Part shown: piece after piece, positions 43,001 to 51,353 of the stretch
Numbering within the stretch: position 1 is the stretch's first letter
Layout: each line of letters opens with the position of its first letter
Assembly (NCBI GenBank): GCA_964559435.1
Contig: CAZLHI010000006.1
Coordinates: 1 to 64,000, forward strand
Length of the DNA: 64,000 nucleotides
Origin: Hebobacterum sp964559435
Lineage (GTDB): Bacteria > Armatimonadota > Hebobacteria > Hebobacterales > Hebobacteraceae
Direction of reading: 5' to 3'
Notes under the pieces: generated by a model
The model's database searches: none
Seen by the model: only the letters and a program-made list of their open reading frames with translations
What the model was told of the DNA's origin: nothing
Program-made: the position numbers and the translations under genes

Positions 43001-44407
43001 GTGGCCGTGCGCAACTGCATCGCAATGCGCGAGCGACTGCGGGGAATCGTCGAGAGAGTCGAAGGCTTCACGAGATTGCTCCTGGCGGAGCCCCAGCGCG
43101 CTCGCCGCGCCTACCCGATCCTGCTCCTGCTGTTCACCTTCGCCCTATGGTTTCCCTCGCTGTTTGCGGGCCTCGATCTCGCCAACCCGGATGACTTCTA
43201 TCACATCACTCAGGCCGCGCTCCATCACTCGCCGGAAGACGTAGCGAAGTGGTTCACGCGAGGGTACTGGGCCTACACGCATTTCGAGTATCGGCCGCTG
43301 ACGCGGCTTTCGCTATTGGCGAACTACCTGATCGGGGGGCCCCGGCCGTGGACCTTCCACCTGGGCAACGTGCTCCTACACTTCACCTCCGCGCTCTTGC
43401 TGGCGGCCGTGATGGTCCTGGCGGGGGCGCCGATCTGGGCGGCACGCCTCTGCGGGGCCGTCGCCGCCGTCTTCCCTCCGGGCCGGATGGCGGTCATATG
43501 GATCAATGGGCGGCAGGACCTCCTGTGCGCGGTCCTCCTGCTGAGCGCGCTCTACTTCTTCCTGCGGTGGCTGGCGGGCGGCCCTTGGGCGAACGTTGTC
43601 GGCGCGGCCGCCTGCGCCGTCTTGTCTGCACTGGCAAAGGAACCCGGCGCGACAGCGCCTATCGTTATGCTCGCGGCCGCCCTGCTGTTCCCGACCAAAC
43701 GCACGCTGTCGCAGCGCCTTCTCGCCGTCGGCGCGGTGTCCGTGGTGCTGCTGCCGTACGTATGGCTGCGGCTGAAGGCCTGGCCCATGGATCAGTACCT
43801 CGCGCAGAACGCGCCTCAGCTTCGGTCCCTGACCGTGGGCGTCGTGTGGCTCTTCCGAGAGCTTCTCGCGCCCCGCCCCTACGAGCTCGCCACCGTGTGG
43901 GTCAGGCAGGGGGTGCACATCCTCTTCTCCCGCGACCTCCCGGTGCTCCTTCTCGAGCAACTGGCCTTCTGGGCCGGGCTGGTCGTGTTGGTGCGCCGGC
44001 AATGGCGGCTGCTGGCGCTGGGCATCGTGTGGCAGATCGCCCTCTTCCTGCCGGTCTACAACCTCTACTGGAATCCGGCCTTCAAGCACTACCGCTACCT
44101 GCCCCACCTCGGCACGGCCATGCTGGTGGGCCTGGCCGCCTGGGAGCTCGCCGCCTGGAGCGCGAGCAAGATGCACAGCTGGGGGCGGCCGCTGGTGCGA
44201 TGGTCGATCATCGCGGTGGCATTGGGTCTCCTTCTCAAGTACTACCTGGGCCAGATCGACCTCCAATGGCCGCCATGGTGGTTGATCAAGCAGGGCGGGC
44301 CGAAGCCGCCAGCGACTTTGGGGCGGAGCCTAACCGGACCGGAGAGGCCGCGGTTCGACGAGAAGTCGATCTATCCGCCGGGGGAGGCGCGGCGCCAGCC
44401 CGACTAG
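43001..44407 (+). CDS. Polytopic membrane protein, glycosyltransferase-like (Tmtc/DUF1736 type)
   Basis: A 468-residue protein with about ten hydrophobic helices. After a cytoplasmic start, YPILLLLFTFALWFPSLF precedes a loop with NPDDFYHI, EYRPLTRLSLLANYLIGG and FHLGNVLLHFTSALLL. This is the order seen in GT-C-type mannosyltransferases and in the N-terminal part of TMTC proteins. KEPGATAPIVML and YLPHLGTAMLVGLAAWEL are further conserved-looking segments. Such enzymes use lipid-linked sugars at the periplasmic face; the acceptor is unknown. The GTG at 43001 or the ATG at 43025 could start it; neither has a good ribosome binding site. The stop overlaps the stop of the convergent radical SAM gene. 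Confidence 0.75.
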   Translation: MAVRNCIAMRERLRGIVERVEGFTRLLLAEPQRARRAYPILLLLFTFALWFPSLFAGLDLANPDDFYHITQAALHHSPEDVAKWFTRGYWAYTHFEYRPLTRLSLLANYLIGGPRPWTFHLGNVLLHFTSALLLAAVMVLAGAPIWAARLCGAVAAVFPPGRMAVIWINGRQDLLCAVLLLSALYFFLRWLAGGPWANVVGAAACAVLSALAKEPGATAPIVMLAAALLFPTKRTLSQRLLAVGAVSVVLLPYVWLRLKAWPMDQYLAQNAPQLRSLTVGVVWLFRELLAPRPYELATVWVRQGVHILFSRDLPVLLLEQLAFWAGLVVLVRRQWRLLALGIVWQIALFLPVYNLYWNPAFKHYRYLPHLGTAMLVGLAAWELAAWSASKMHSWGRPLVRWSIIAVALGLLLKYYLGQIDLQWPPWWLIKQGGPKPPATLGRSLTGPERPRFDEKSIYPPGEARRQPD

Positions 44408-47400
44408 GGCTGCAGCGGCTCATCTCGATCGGCCGGGTGCAGCGGACAGGCCTCGCCCAAGCACTCGCGATTGAGAGCCATCTGATCGCAGGGCGGGAGG
44501 GGGCCGCAGTCGAGGGCGTGGGGAAGGTAGCTGCGGGAAAGCTCACAGCCCATGCGGAGTGCCAGGTAGCTCTCGCGGCGGCAGCAGCGCGGTGTATCGA
44601 ACTTCCCCAGCGTCCCAAGAATGGTGCTGACGACTGTCTGCACCGTGCCGCGCTCCTCGTGCGAGAGGGGGGTAGCCCGCAGGATCGCTGCATAGGCGAC
44701 GCCGATGCCCAATGCAGCCGCGCACCCGCCCCAATAGGCGCACGTGCCCCCGGGGAGATTGCCTGCGCGCTGAACGGCGGCCTCCGCCCGAGCCTGCGGC
44801 GGCTCCCCGAACTGGTTCCGGTAGGCCGTCAGAAAGGCGGCCGGCACCAGGGCGTGATGCTCCGGGCCGTGCAGCGGGAAGAGATGGGAGCGCCTCATCT
44901 CCGAGAAGATGGCTATGGGATCGACTTCCTCCGTGTTGCGACAGAAGGTCCGGATGAACCCCACGTGATCCCTCGCGTGGCACCCGTCACAGACGAAGTG
45001 CCCGGCCTCGCAGTGCGCGTTGGCGGCCTTCGTCGCTCCGCAGTAGTAGCACTTCAGCTCGGCCTCTTCGCTGAGGTAGACCAGGGGCGAGCCACACACC
45101 ATGCAGTCCCGGAGGTGGGCCTGCAGGACGGTCGCCGAGATGGAAGCTGTGCCGCCAATCCGGCCATCGGCATCAACTGGCTGGATGAGGCCCGAATCGA
45201 CTTCCGTCGGCACCCCTCGCACCAGCTCCTGCCCCGAGTCCAGTGTGACCGAGCGGAAGGGGCCGGGATACTCGTAGACGACTCGCGATCCCGTCCTCGG
45301 CTTGTGTGCCCGCACTGTCAGGGTATCGAAGTTGACCTCATCCACCGTGCGCCAGGCGTTCTTCTGGAGAATCTCGATCCCGACGAATCCCAGCTTCGCC
45401 AGCGTGGCGAGCAGCTTCTTCTCGGTCAGCGCGCCGGCAATGCACTCGCCCTTGAGGCGAGGGTTGAAGCGGATCTCCGGCGGCAGAGGCGATTGGCTGA
45501 CGATGTCACTGACCACCACGCGGCCGCCCGGCTTCAGCACGCGCGTGATTTCGGAGAAGACCTTCAGCTTCTCCGGCGAGAGGTTGATGACACAGTTCGA
45601 TATGACCGCGTCGACACTGTCCGACTCGACTGGCAGATGCTCCAGAAGGCCGCGCAGGAAGGAGATGTTGTCATAGCCCAATCGCTCCGCCACGGATGGG
45701 CGCGCATCGGTGGCGAAGCGAAGCATGTCCGGAGTCATGTCGACCCCCAGTACCATGCCACTGGGGCCGACGAGGCGGGAAGCAATGAATGCCTCCATTC
45801 CGGCTCCCGAGCCGAGGTCGAGCACCGTCTCACCCGGCCTCGGGGCGGCCGCGAATACGGGGCTCCCACAGCCGTAGGAGCGGGCGATCACCTCGTCCGG
45901 GATATGCGCGAGGTGGCGCTGGTCGATGGCGATGGGCTGGCATATCTCCGTCTTCGGCTCGCGCGCGGCCTCGCTGTAGTAGTCGCGTATCTGCGCCCTC
46001 GACTTGGCGATGACATCCTGTATGAGGACGCAGTTGGAGTGCACGAAGTCGACCTTGTGGCCTCCCCCGTTCTTCACGCCCGATTCGGTCGGACAGCCGT
46101 ATCCGTCGTCTCCCATGAGGTGGTAGACGACGGGACCCGGCGGCGGAGACCCGATCAGCCTGCGGCGCTCCTCCACCGTTTCGTCGATGACGCTGCAGGC
46201 GATGGCCCTGTGGAGGGGCAGATACGGGTCCGCAGCCACATCCCCGTTGCCATTGGAGGCGAAGTAGGCCTGCTCGGGGTCGCCGCCCCCGTGAAGGAAT
46301 ATCCATGGATCGCCGTCCAAGCCGTCCCCGTCGATGACGCTCTGCTCTCGGCGACGAGCCAGCCGCTCGGATTCGAGCCAAATCTCCCGCAGCGGCCTGT
46401 CGAGCAGGCAACCGGCGTCCTCCGAGGGTATCCCCACGAGGCAGGCGGAGGGAAAGACGCGGCCGTCCCGGTAGACGGCGAGGCTGTCCCAGCAGGCGTT
46501 GGACAGATCGTACTTGATGCCGGGATCGCCGTTGAACGTCCGACGGACGTTCTCGAAGTTGTCGATCACCAGGCCGATCGCGCGCGCGTGCCGCCAGAGA
46601 TCGGTGACCGCAGACGTGAGGGATCGCATCCCTGCGCGCGGCAGGCGTCCCCCCCGCTCGCGCACATGCTGCCACATCAAGTGGAGGTGGTCGACTCCGA
46701 GACCATGCGCCAGGTCCGCTATTGGAATCAGGTCGTCGAGGTTCTTTCTCAACACCACCGTCGCCACGGTGACGTGAAGACCGGCCTGAAGAGCACAACG
46801 AATGCCGCGGACAGTGGCCTCGAAGCTCCCCGCCGATCGGAGTGCGTCGTTGCGTGCGGCACTGGAGCCGTCGAGGCTCACCTGCAAGAAGAGGCGCTCC
46901 CGACGTAGGGTGGACAGTCTCTCTATCAGCTCGCCCTGAAGGAGGGTGCCGTTCGTCAGCACGACCGCGGTAGCGCCGTAGGTAGTGTTGACCTCACGGA
47001 GGAGGGCGGGGAGATCGCGCCGCAGCAGGGGCTCGCCGCCGGTGAAGTAGAAGGTGTCGGCCCCGAGGTCGCACGACTGCCGGATGATTCCGCGCAGCCC
47101 GTCCGTGTCCAGGCCTGAGTGCCCGCCGGGCCCGGAAGAAACGAGACAATGCCGGCAGGCAAGATTGCACCGGTCGCTGACGTGAAGCCAGACCTCCCGC
47201 AGCCGATCCGTCTCGAGATAGAGAGACCTGCCGCCGTACGGCGGCTCGGGCGGGGGTGCCGCGAGGTCGCTGACTTCGTCGACGAAGGGCTCGACGAGCT
47301 CCACCGCGCGTCGAAGGCTGACGCCTGTGCGCTGGGAAAACCGCCATGTCGCCTCGTCCCGGGAGCGACCGCTGTGCAGCTGCCGGAGAATCCAGGCGCC

Positions 47401-47496
47401 ATCGGCGTTTGCAGCGGCCCAGTTGGGCGCGGAGGGGTCCAGAACCAAATGGTAGCCGTCTCGCCTCTCAATGTGTAGCTGCGTGCTGACTGACAT
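44404..47496 (-). CDS. Radical SAM protein fused to an ArsM-like methyltransferase and DUF5714
   Basis: A 1,030-residue multidomain protein (start ATG 47496; GTG 47535 possible). Domains: PqqD-like N-terminus (DGYHLVLDPSAPNWAAANADG) at 1-80; radical SAM core with CxxxCxxC at Cys110, 114 and 117 and GGEP at 153-156; a SPASM-like Cys set at 335, 352 and 363; a roughly 170-residue unassigned linker; then a class I methyltransferase with motif I DLGSGAGMEA near 560 and the ArsM arsenite-binding Cys pattern (SYGCGSP Cys543, ISNCVINLS Cys635, GECIAGAL Cys685); a C-terminal DUF5714-like region with CMVCG, CYYCG and GHFVCDGCHARD. It could install carbon and methyl groups on As, Se or a peptide. No precursor peptide is visible. 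It is a single gene. Confidence 0.85.
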   Translation of the reverse strand: MSVSTQLHIERRDGYHLVLDPSAPNWAAANADGAWILRQLHSGRSRDEATWRFSQRTGVSLRRAVELVEPFVDEVSDLAAPPPEPPYGGRSLYLETDRLREVWLHVSDRCNLACRHCLVSSGPGGHSGLDTDGLRGIIRQSCDLGADTFYFTGGEPLLRRDLPALLREVNTTYGATAVVLTNGTLLQGELIERLSTLRRERLFLQVSLDGSSAARNDALRSAGSFEATVRGIRCALQAGLHVTVATVVLRKNLDDLIPIADLAHGLGVDHLHLMWQHVRERGGRLPRAGMRSLTSAVTDLWRHARAIGLVIDNFENVRRTFNGDPGIKYDLSNACWDSLAVYRDGRVFPSACLVGIPSEDAGCLLDRPLREIWLESERLARRREQSVIDGDGLDGDPWIFLHGGGDPEQAYFASNGNGDVAADPYLPLHRAIACSVIDETVEERRRLIGSPPPGPVVYHLMGDDGYGCPTESGVKNGGGHKVDFVHSNCVLIQDVIAKSRAQIRDYYSEAAREPKTEICQPIAIDQRHLAHIPDEVIARSYGCGSPVFAAAPRPGETVLDLGSGAGMEAFIASRLVGPSGMVLGVDMTPDMLRFATDARPSVAERLGYDNISFLRGLLEHLPVESDSVDAVISNCVINLSPEKLKVFSEITRVLKPGGRVVVSDIVSQSPLPPEIRFNPRLKGECIAGALTEKKLLATLAKLGFVGIEILQKNAWRTVDEVNFDTLTVRAHKPRTGSRVVYEYPGPFRSVTLDSGQELVRGVPTEVDSGLIQPVDADGRIGGTASISATVLQAHLRDCMVCGSPLVYLSEEAELKCYYCGATKAANAHCEAGHFVCDGCHARDHVGFIRTFCRNTEEVDPIAIFSEMRRSHLFPLHGPEHHALVPAAFLTAYRNQFGEPPQARAEAAVQRAGNLPGGTCAYWGGCAAALGIGVAYAAILRATPLSHEERGTVQTVVSTILGTLGKFDTPRCCRRESYLALRMGCELSRSYLPHALDCGPLPPCDQMALNRECLGEACPLHPADRDEPLQP

Positions 47497-47706
47497 CCAC
47501 TTGCCTGGCCTGCTCGTCACCGTAGCTGGACACACATAGCCTCAGCACACGATCTCCGCAAGCCTACCTCTGTCTCGTTTAGCGGCCTTTCGCAGGCCAC
47601 CCGTCTCGATTTTGAACAACCTGGTCCGAATCCTGCCGCATTGATAGACTTATCGCCCCGCGCCGAGTGCACCGCCATCGGGCATTACAGCCCTGAGGAT
47701 GGTTGC

Positions 47707-47734
47707 TTGACACCAGCCTGGTCGCGGCTACAAT
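47707..47734 (+). promoter_or_regulatory. Sigma-70-type promoter for the DUF4127 gene
   Basis: TTGACA at 47707-47712, a 16-base spacer and TACAAT at 47729-47734. Transcription would begin near 47741, leaving about 20 bases before the proposed start at 47763. It rules out the in-frame TTG at 47703 as the start codon. Confidence 0.7.
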
Positions 47735-47762
47735 AGGCCATCCCGAAGAGGAGGAGACCGCC

Positions 47763-49286
47763 ATCCCGGTTCCTGCCCTCGCCATCATCCCCCTCGACGA
47801 TAGGCCCTGCAACCGGCTCTTTCCCCAGCAGCTTGCAGCCATTGGCGGTTGGGACGTTCTTATGCCGCAGCGCGAGGCCTTGGGCTGGTTCACAGAGCCT
47901 GGAGACTGTGCGTCAATCGCCGACTGGCTGGGTGAGACCAGTGCCGAGGGATTCGTGGTCTCTTTGGACATGCTGTGCTTTGGGGGCCTGGTAGCATCTC
48001 GTACGCTTGCCACCGAGCTCGAGGAGGCCCTCGGAAGGCTCGAGCCGCTTCGCATGTTGAGGGAATCCCGACCGGACGCGGCGCTCTTCGCGTTCAGCAC
48101 CATAACGCGCCTCGGCAAGACCGTGGCCCGCGGGAGCGACCTCCAGACCCACGAGCTGCTTCGATTATACTCCCAGCTTCTGGATCGAGTCGAGCGTCTT
48201 GGCGAGCAGGATGCCCGGACCGAGCTGGCGCTGATCGAGGACAAGCTCGAGCCCGACGTGCTCGGAGAGTACCTCCAAGTGCGCCGCCGAAACCATGCCG
48301 TCAACCGCGCCGCCGTCAGGCTGGTGGCCGACGGCGTGCTCGATTACCTCGTGCTGTCGCAGGAGGACGCCGCTCCTGTGGGCATCCATATTCCCGAACA
48401 ACTGGCGCTCAGAGGTCAGATCGAGGAATTCCGGGTGGGGGACAAAGTCACCATCACGCCGGGCGCGGACGAAGTCGGTCTGCTTCTGATGGCACGCCAC
48501 TGCACGCTTGCTGCCGATGATTCCATCGGCATCGCATTGGACTACGCCGCCGACCTCGGAGCCGATGTCTTTCCTGCGTTTGAGAGCCAGCCCCTGCGGG
48601 AGACCGCTGAGGCCAGCATCGCAGCGGCCGGGGCGCGGGTGGCCGCGCCGGTCGATGCCGATGCCATTCTCTTCGTCCATACGCCGGTCGACGCGCAACC
48701 GGACATCACGCAGGCCCCTCCCAGAGGCCAGTCCCCCGCACTGTCCCTGCAGGCGGAGAGCCTGGCCGAACGAGTCGAGGCCGCTGCTGGGGCCGGGCGT
48801 GTCGTGGGCATTGCCGACGTCGCCTACTGCAACGGAGCCGACCCGGAGCTCGTCGCCGCCCTACAAAGGCGGGATCTCATCGGGAAGATCAACGCGCTCG
48901 CCGGGTGGAACACGGCCGCCAACACACTCGGCACAGCGGTGAGTCAGCTCTGCATGACGGCCGCCGCCAAATCGGCAGGTTGTCAAGGCCCTTCGGAAGC
49001 CGCCCGACAGTTCATCGCAGCCCGGCTCGTAGACGACTACTTATACCAATCCGAGGTCCGCCAGAAAGCTGTGGCGCGTGCCCGCGAGCTCGGCGCCGAC
49101 CAGTTTTGGCTAGGGGAGCACCACGCAGAACTAGAGCAATTCGTTAACAGCGAGATAGCGCCGCTTGCCCGTGATCTGCGCTCCAGCCTCGGCAGCGCCA
49201 CTCTGGGGAATGCCGAGGTCTCGATTGACGTCCTCCTGCCGTGGCGCCGACTCTTCGAGGTCGAAGTGCGCCTATCCGCCACTTGA
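47763..49286 (+). CDS. DUF4127 family protein, apparent ATC start
   Basis: A roughly 507-residue cytosolic protein of the DUF4127 family, recognised from IIPLDDRPCNRLFPQQLA at its start, LDMLCFGGLVASRT, FSTITRLGKTVARG, LSQEDAAPVGIHIPEQ, GADEVGLLLMARH, and IADVAYCNGADPEL with NALAGWNTAANTLGTAVSQL near the end. Members have no proven reaction known to me. The promoter at 47707-47734 and the strong ribosome binding site agaggaggag (47747-47756) place initiation at about 47763, but the only codon at that spacing is ATC; there is no ATG, GTG or TTG in frame before the conserved motif. Either the start is genuinely ATC or there is a base error. Confidence 0.85.
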   Translation: MPVPALAIIPLDDRPCNRLFPQQLAAIGGWDVLMPQREALGWFTEPGDCASIADWLGETSAEGFVVSLDMLCFGGLVASRTLATELEEALGRLEPLRMLRESRPDAALFAFSTITRLGKTVARGSDLQTHELLRLYSQLLDRVERLGEQDARTELALIEDKLEPDVLGEYLQVRRRNHAVNRAAVRLVADGVLDYLVLSQEDAAPVGIHIPEQLALRGQIEEFRVGDKVTITPGADEVGLLLMARHCTLAADDSIGIALDYAADLGADVFPAFESQPLRETAEASIAAAGARVAAPVDADAILFVHTPVDAQPDITQAPPRGQSPALSLQAESLAERVEAAAGAGRVVGIADVAYCNGADPELVAALQRRDLIGKINALAGWNTAANTLGTAVSQLCMTAAAKSAGCQGPSEAARQFIAARLVDDYLYQSEVRQKAVARARELGADQFWLGEHHAELEQFVNSEIAPLARDLRSSLGSATLGNAEVSIDVLLPWRRLFEVEVRLSAT

Positions 49287-49290
49287 GCCC

Positions 49291-49327
49291 CTTGAAAGGC
49301 CGCCCCTGGGGTGGCCTGGTTCTCAAG
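49291..49327 (+). terminator. Hairpin after the DUF4127 gene
   Basis: Inner arms aggccgcccc (49297-49306) and ggggtggcct (49308-49317) pair with one G-T wobble, and outer arms cttga (49291) and tcaag (49323) pair as well. It starts five bases after the stop codon. There is no T-run, so it may be a Rho-dependent end or RNA-stabilising hairpin. Confidence 0.5.
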
Positions 49328-49667
49328 GTCGTCAAGCGATTTGCCAGCGTCCCCTGCTGGTTGGCAGGCCGGAGGTTCGGTCCCTCAGCGAGCGGCACAC
49401 GTTCGGAAACGTCCGTCTACATTCATCTCGCTGGCAGTCACTCCCGTCGGTGACAGACAACGGCGGCACAATTCCTATGTGGCCTCCAGGATCGAACATG
49501 TATCAGCTAGCCGGCGAGACCCAAGTAGACAGATCGAAGTGTCCAAGCAATCTCTGGATCCGAAACGTATGTTACTGAGGGCCGATGACCAATCACAGGA
49601 TTCGTGGTATGCTGTCAGCGAGACCGCTGCGGGGCTTTGCGCCTGAGGTCAGCACAGAGAAGAGCAA
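49328..49667. other. Intergenic stretch, no gene recognised
   Basis: About 340 bases between the DUF4127 hairpin and the XRE regulator. No coding frame has a start signal or protein-like composition. The region upstream of 49668 should contain the regulator's promoter, but I found no convincing -35/-10 pair. Confidence 0.5.
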
Positions 49668-50120
49668 ATGGGGCAGGTCAACGTAGGGAGACGGATCAGG
49701 GAAGCACGGGAGAGCCTTGGGCTCAGCCAGCACCGGCTCGCCGAGAAGGCAGGGCTGAGCCAGCGCGCGGTGTCGTATGCGGAGAAGCAGACTTGGGTGA
49801 AGCAGTCGACCCTCCAGAAGTATGCCATCGCCATCGGGCGGCCTCTCTCTTACTTCCTGCGGCCATACGGCGAGGAGACAGAGTCGGGGCTCACAGAGGC
49901 AGAAGCCATTGAACAGGCATTTGCCATCGTGTGCCGAGATCCTGAGTTCGGCTTCGGAGCACGCCGCGGCGAGCATCTCTCCACCGAGACCATGAGGGAC
50001 ATCGTCCGCCTGTATGAACACTACAAGGGGGTGGCCCTGCTCCCGGCAGCCGCGACTCAGAACGACCGGCTGGCAGAGGCCGAGCAAGACTCCCTCTCCG
50101 GGTCGGCGTCCGGTGTGTGA
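49668..50120 (+). CDS. XRE-family transcriptional regulator
   Basis: A 150-residue DNA-binding protein. Residues 5-65 form a Cro/C1-type helix-turn-helix (VGRRIREARESLGLSQHRLAEKAGLSQRAVSYAEKQT, recognition helix QRAVSYAE). The remainder is acidic and helical (ESGLTEAEAIEQAFAIVCRDPEF, MRDIVRLYEHYKG), resembling short regulators that control a neighbouring or self promoter. It precedes rpmE by 83 bases on the same strand; a functional link is not evident. Confidence 0.88.
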   Translation: MGQVNVGRRIREARESLGLSQHRLAEKAGLSQRAVSYAEKQTWVKQSTLQKYAIAIGRPLSYFLRPYGEETESGLTEAEAIEQAFAIVCRDPEFGFGARRGEHLSTETMRDIVRLYEHYKGVALLPAAATQNDRLAEAEQDSLSGSASGV

Positions 50121-50203
50121 CCGCGCCTTCGTTGACAGCGGCCTCCGCGCCGGGTATCATCTAATCTTGGGGTGGGTGGCAATGACTCGTTGGGAGCCGA
50201 CAG

Positions 50204-50449
50204 ATGAAACGGGATATTCACCCTGACTATATGCCGGCGCGCGTGAGTTGCGCCTGCGGGAACAGCTTCGTGACCCGAGCGACCCGGCCGGAGATCCGGG
50301 TCGAGATCTGCTCGAACTGCCACCCGTTCTTCACGGGCCGCCAGAAGCTCGTCGACACAGAGCGGCGAGTCGAGCGATTCCAGCAGCGCTACGAGCGCTT
50401 CCGCAAGCAGCAGGAGGCCCGCAGGAAGAAGGCCGGGAAGCCCAGCTAG
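50204..50449 (+). CDS. rpmE: Large ribosomal subunit protein bL31, zinc-binding form
   Basis: An 81-residue bL31 with MKRDIHPDYMPARVSCACGNSF and EICSNCHPFFTGRQKLVDTE. The four Cys of the CxC...CxxC zinc site are present, so this is the C+ form used when zinc is sufficient. The C-terminal KQQEARRKKAGKPS extension is common in some phyla. It begins the rpmE-DUF1385-prfA-prmC-sua5 block. Confidence 0.96.
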   Translation: MKRDIHPDYMPARVSCACGNSFVTRATRPEIRVEICSNCHPFFTGRQKLVDTERRVERFQQRYERFRKQQEARRKKAGKPS

Positions 50450-50464
50450 GGTTCGGCAGGCCCG

Positions 50465-51346
50465 ATGGCCAACGAGCATTTATCCTACGGCGGGCAGGCC
50501 GTCATTGAAGGGGTTATGGTCCGTGGCCGCAAGGGGTATGCCACGGCCTTCCGCCTCGCCGACGGCGGCGTCCAGGTGGATAAGCGCGAATGGGTGCCTT
50601 TGACGAAGCGCCACCGTCTCCTGGGTCTGCCGATCATACGCGGGACGCCGGCGCTCGTGGACGCGCTTGTCGTAGGCTACAGGTCGCTGATGGCCTCGGC
50701 CGATGTCGCCGCGCGAGGAGAGGGCATTGCGGCCCCTTCCCCGTTCCACTATGCGCTTTCGATCGGCGCCGCGCTGGCGATAGTGATCTTCGGATTCGTG
50801 CTGGCTCCAAGCGCAATACTGGAGCGCCTCCGTCTGAACTTCGTGGTGCTCAACCTCATCGAGGGCACGATCCGCTTCGGCTTCTTCGTGATCTTCGTCT
50901 TTCTGACGGCTCTCATGCCCGACATGCGGCGGGTGTATCAGTACCACGGCGCCGAACACAAAGTAATCAATGCATTCGAAGAGACCGGTCGGTATGGCCC
51001 GGACGAAACTTCGAAGCACGGCACGGTCCACCAGAGGTGCGGAACTAGTTTCATCTTCATGGTGCTGTTCGTGGGCATCATCGTACACGCCCTCGTTGGC
51101 TGGCCCGAATTCTGGTCTCGGATGCTGTGGCGGATAGCCCTGCTGCCCCCTGTGGCCGGTATCTCCTATGAACTCATCAAGCTCGCCGGCAAGCACAAGT
51201 CGTCGCGTCTTCTCGGCATACTGGTTGCGCCGGGCACGTGGCTGCAGAGGATCACGACGCGTCAGCCGACCGAGGACCAAGTCGAGGTGGCGGTGAAGGC
51301 ACTAGAGGGTGCACTGGAGCTGGACGGAGCAAAGGCGCAGGCGTGA
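50465..51346 (+). CDS. DUF1385 membrane protein
   Basis: A 293-residue protein of the DUF1385 (YqhQ-type) family: YGGQAVIEGVMVRGRKGYATAFR at the start, LLGLPIIRGTPALVDALVVGYRSL, two or more membrane helices (YALSIGAALAIVIFGFVL, GFFVIFVFLTALMPDM), YQYHGAEHKVINAFE, and KHGTVHQRCGTSFIFMVLF. The conserved His and Cys residues suggest metal or redox binding, but no function is proven. It commonly lies next to prfA in Firmicutes and related phyla, as it does here. Its stop is eight bases before prfA. Confidence 0.93.
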   Translation: MANEHLSYGGQAVIEGVMVRGRKGYATAFRLADGGVQVDKREWVPLTKRHRLLGLPIIRGTPALVDALVVGYRSLMASADVAARGEGIAAPSPFHYALSIGAALAIVIFGFVLAPSAILERLRLNFVVLNLIEGTIRFGFFVIFVFLTALMPDMRRVYQYHGAEHKVINAFEETGRYGPDETSKHGTVHQRCGTSFIFMVLFVGIIVHALVGWPEFWSRMLWRIALLPPVAGISYELIKLAGKHKSSRLLGILVAPGTWLQRITTRQPTEDQVEVAVKALEGALELDGAKAQA

Positions 51347-51353
51347 GATTGCC

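Noticed and set aside
43249..46908. A 1,219-codon plus-strand open frame
   Set aside because: It covers the membrane protein in another frame and is antisense to the radical SAM fusion. The encoded sequence has no domain and low-complexity Arg/Ala/Gly composition; it is a shadow caused by high GC.
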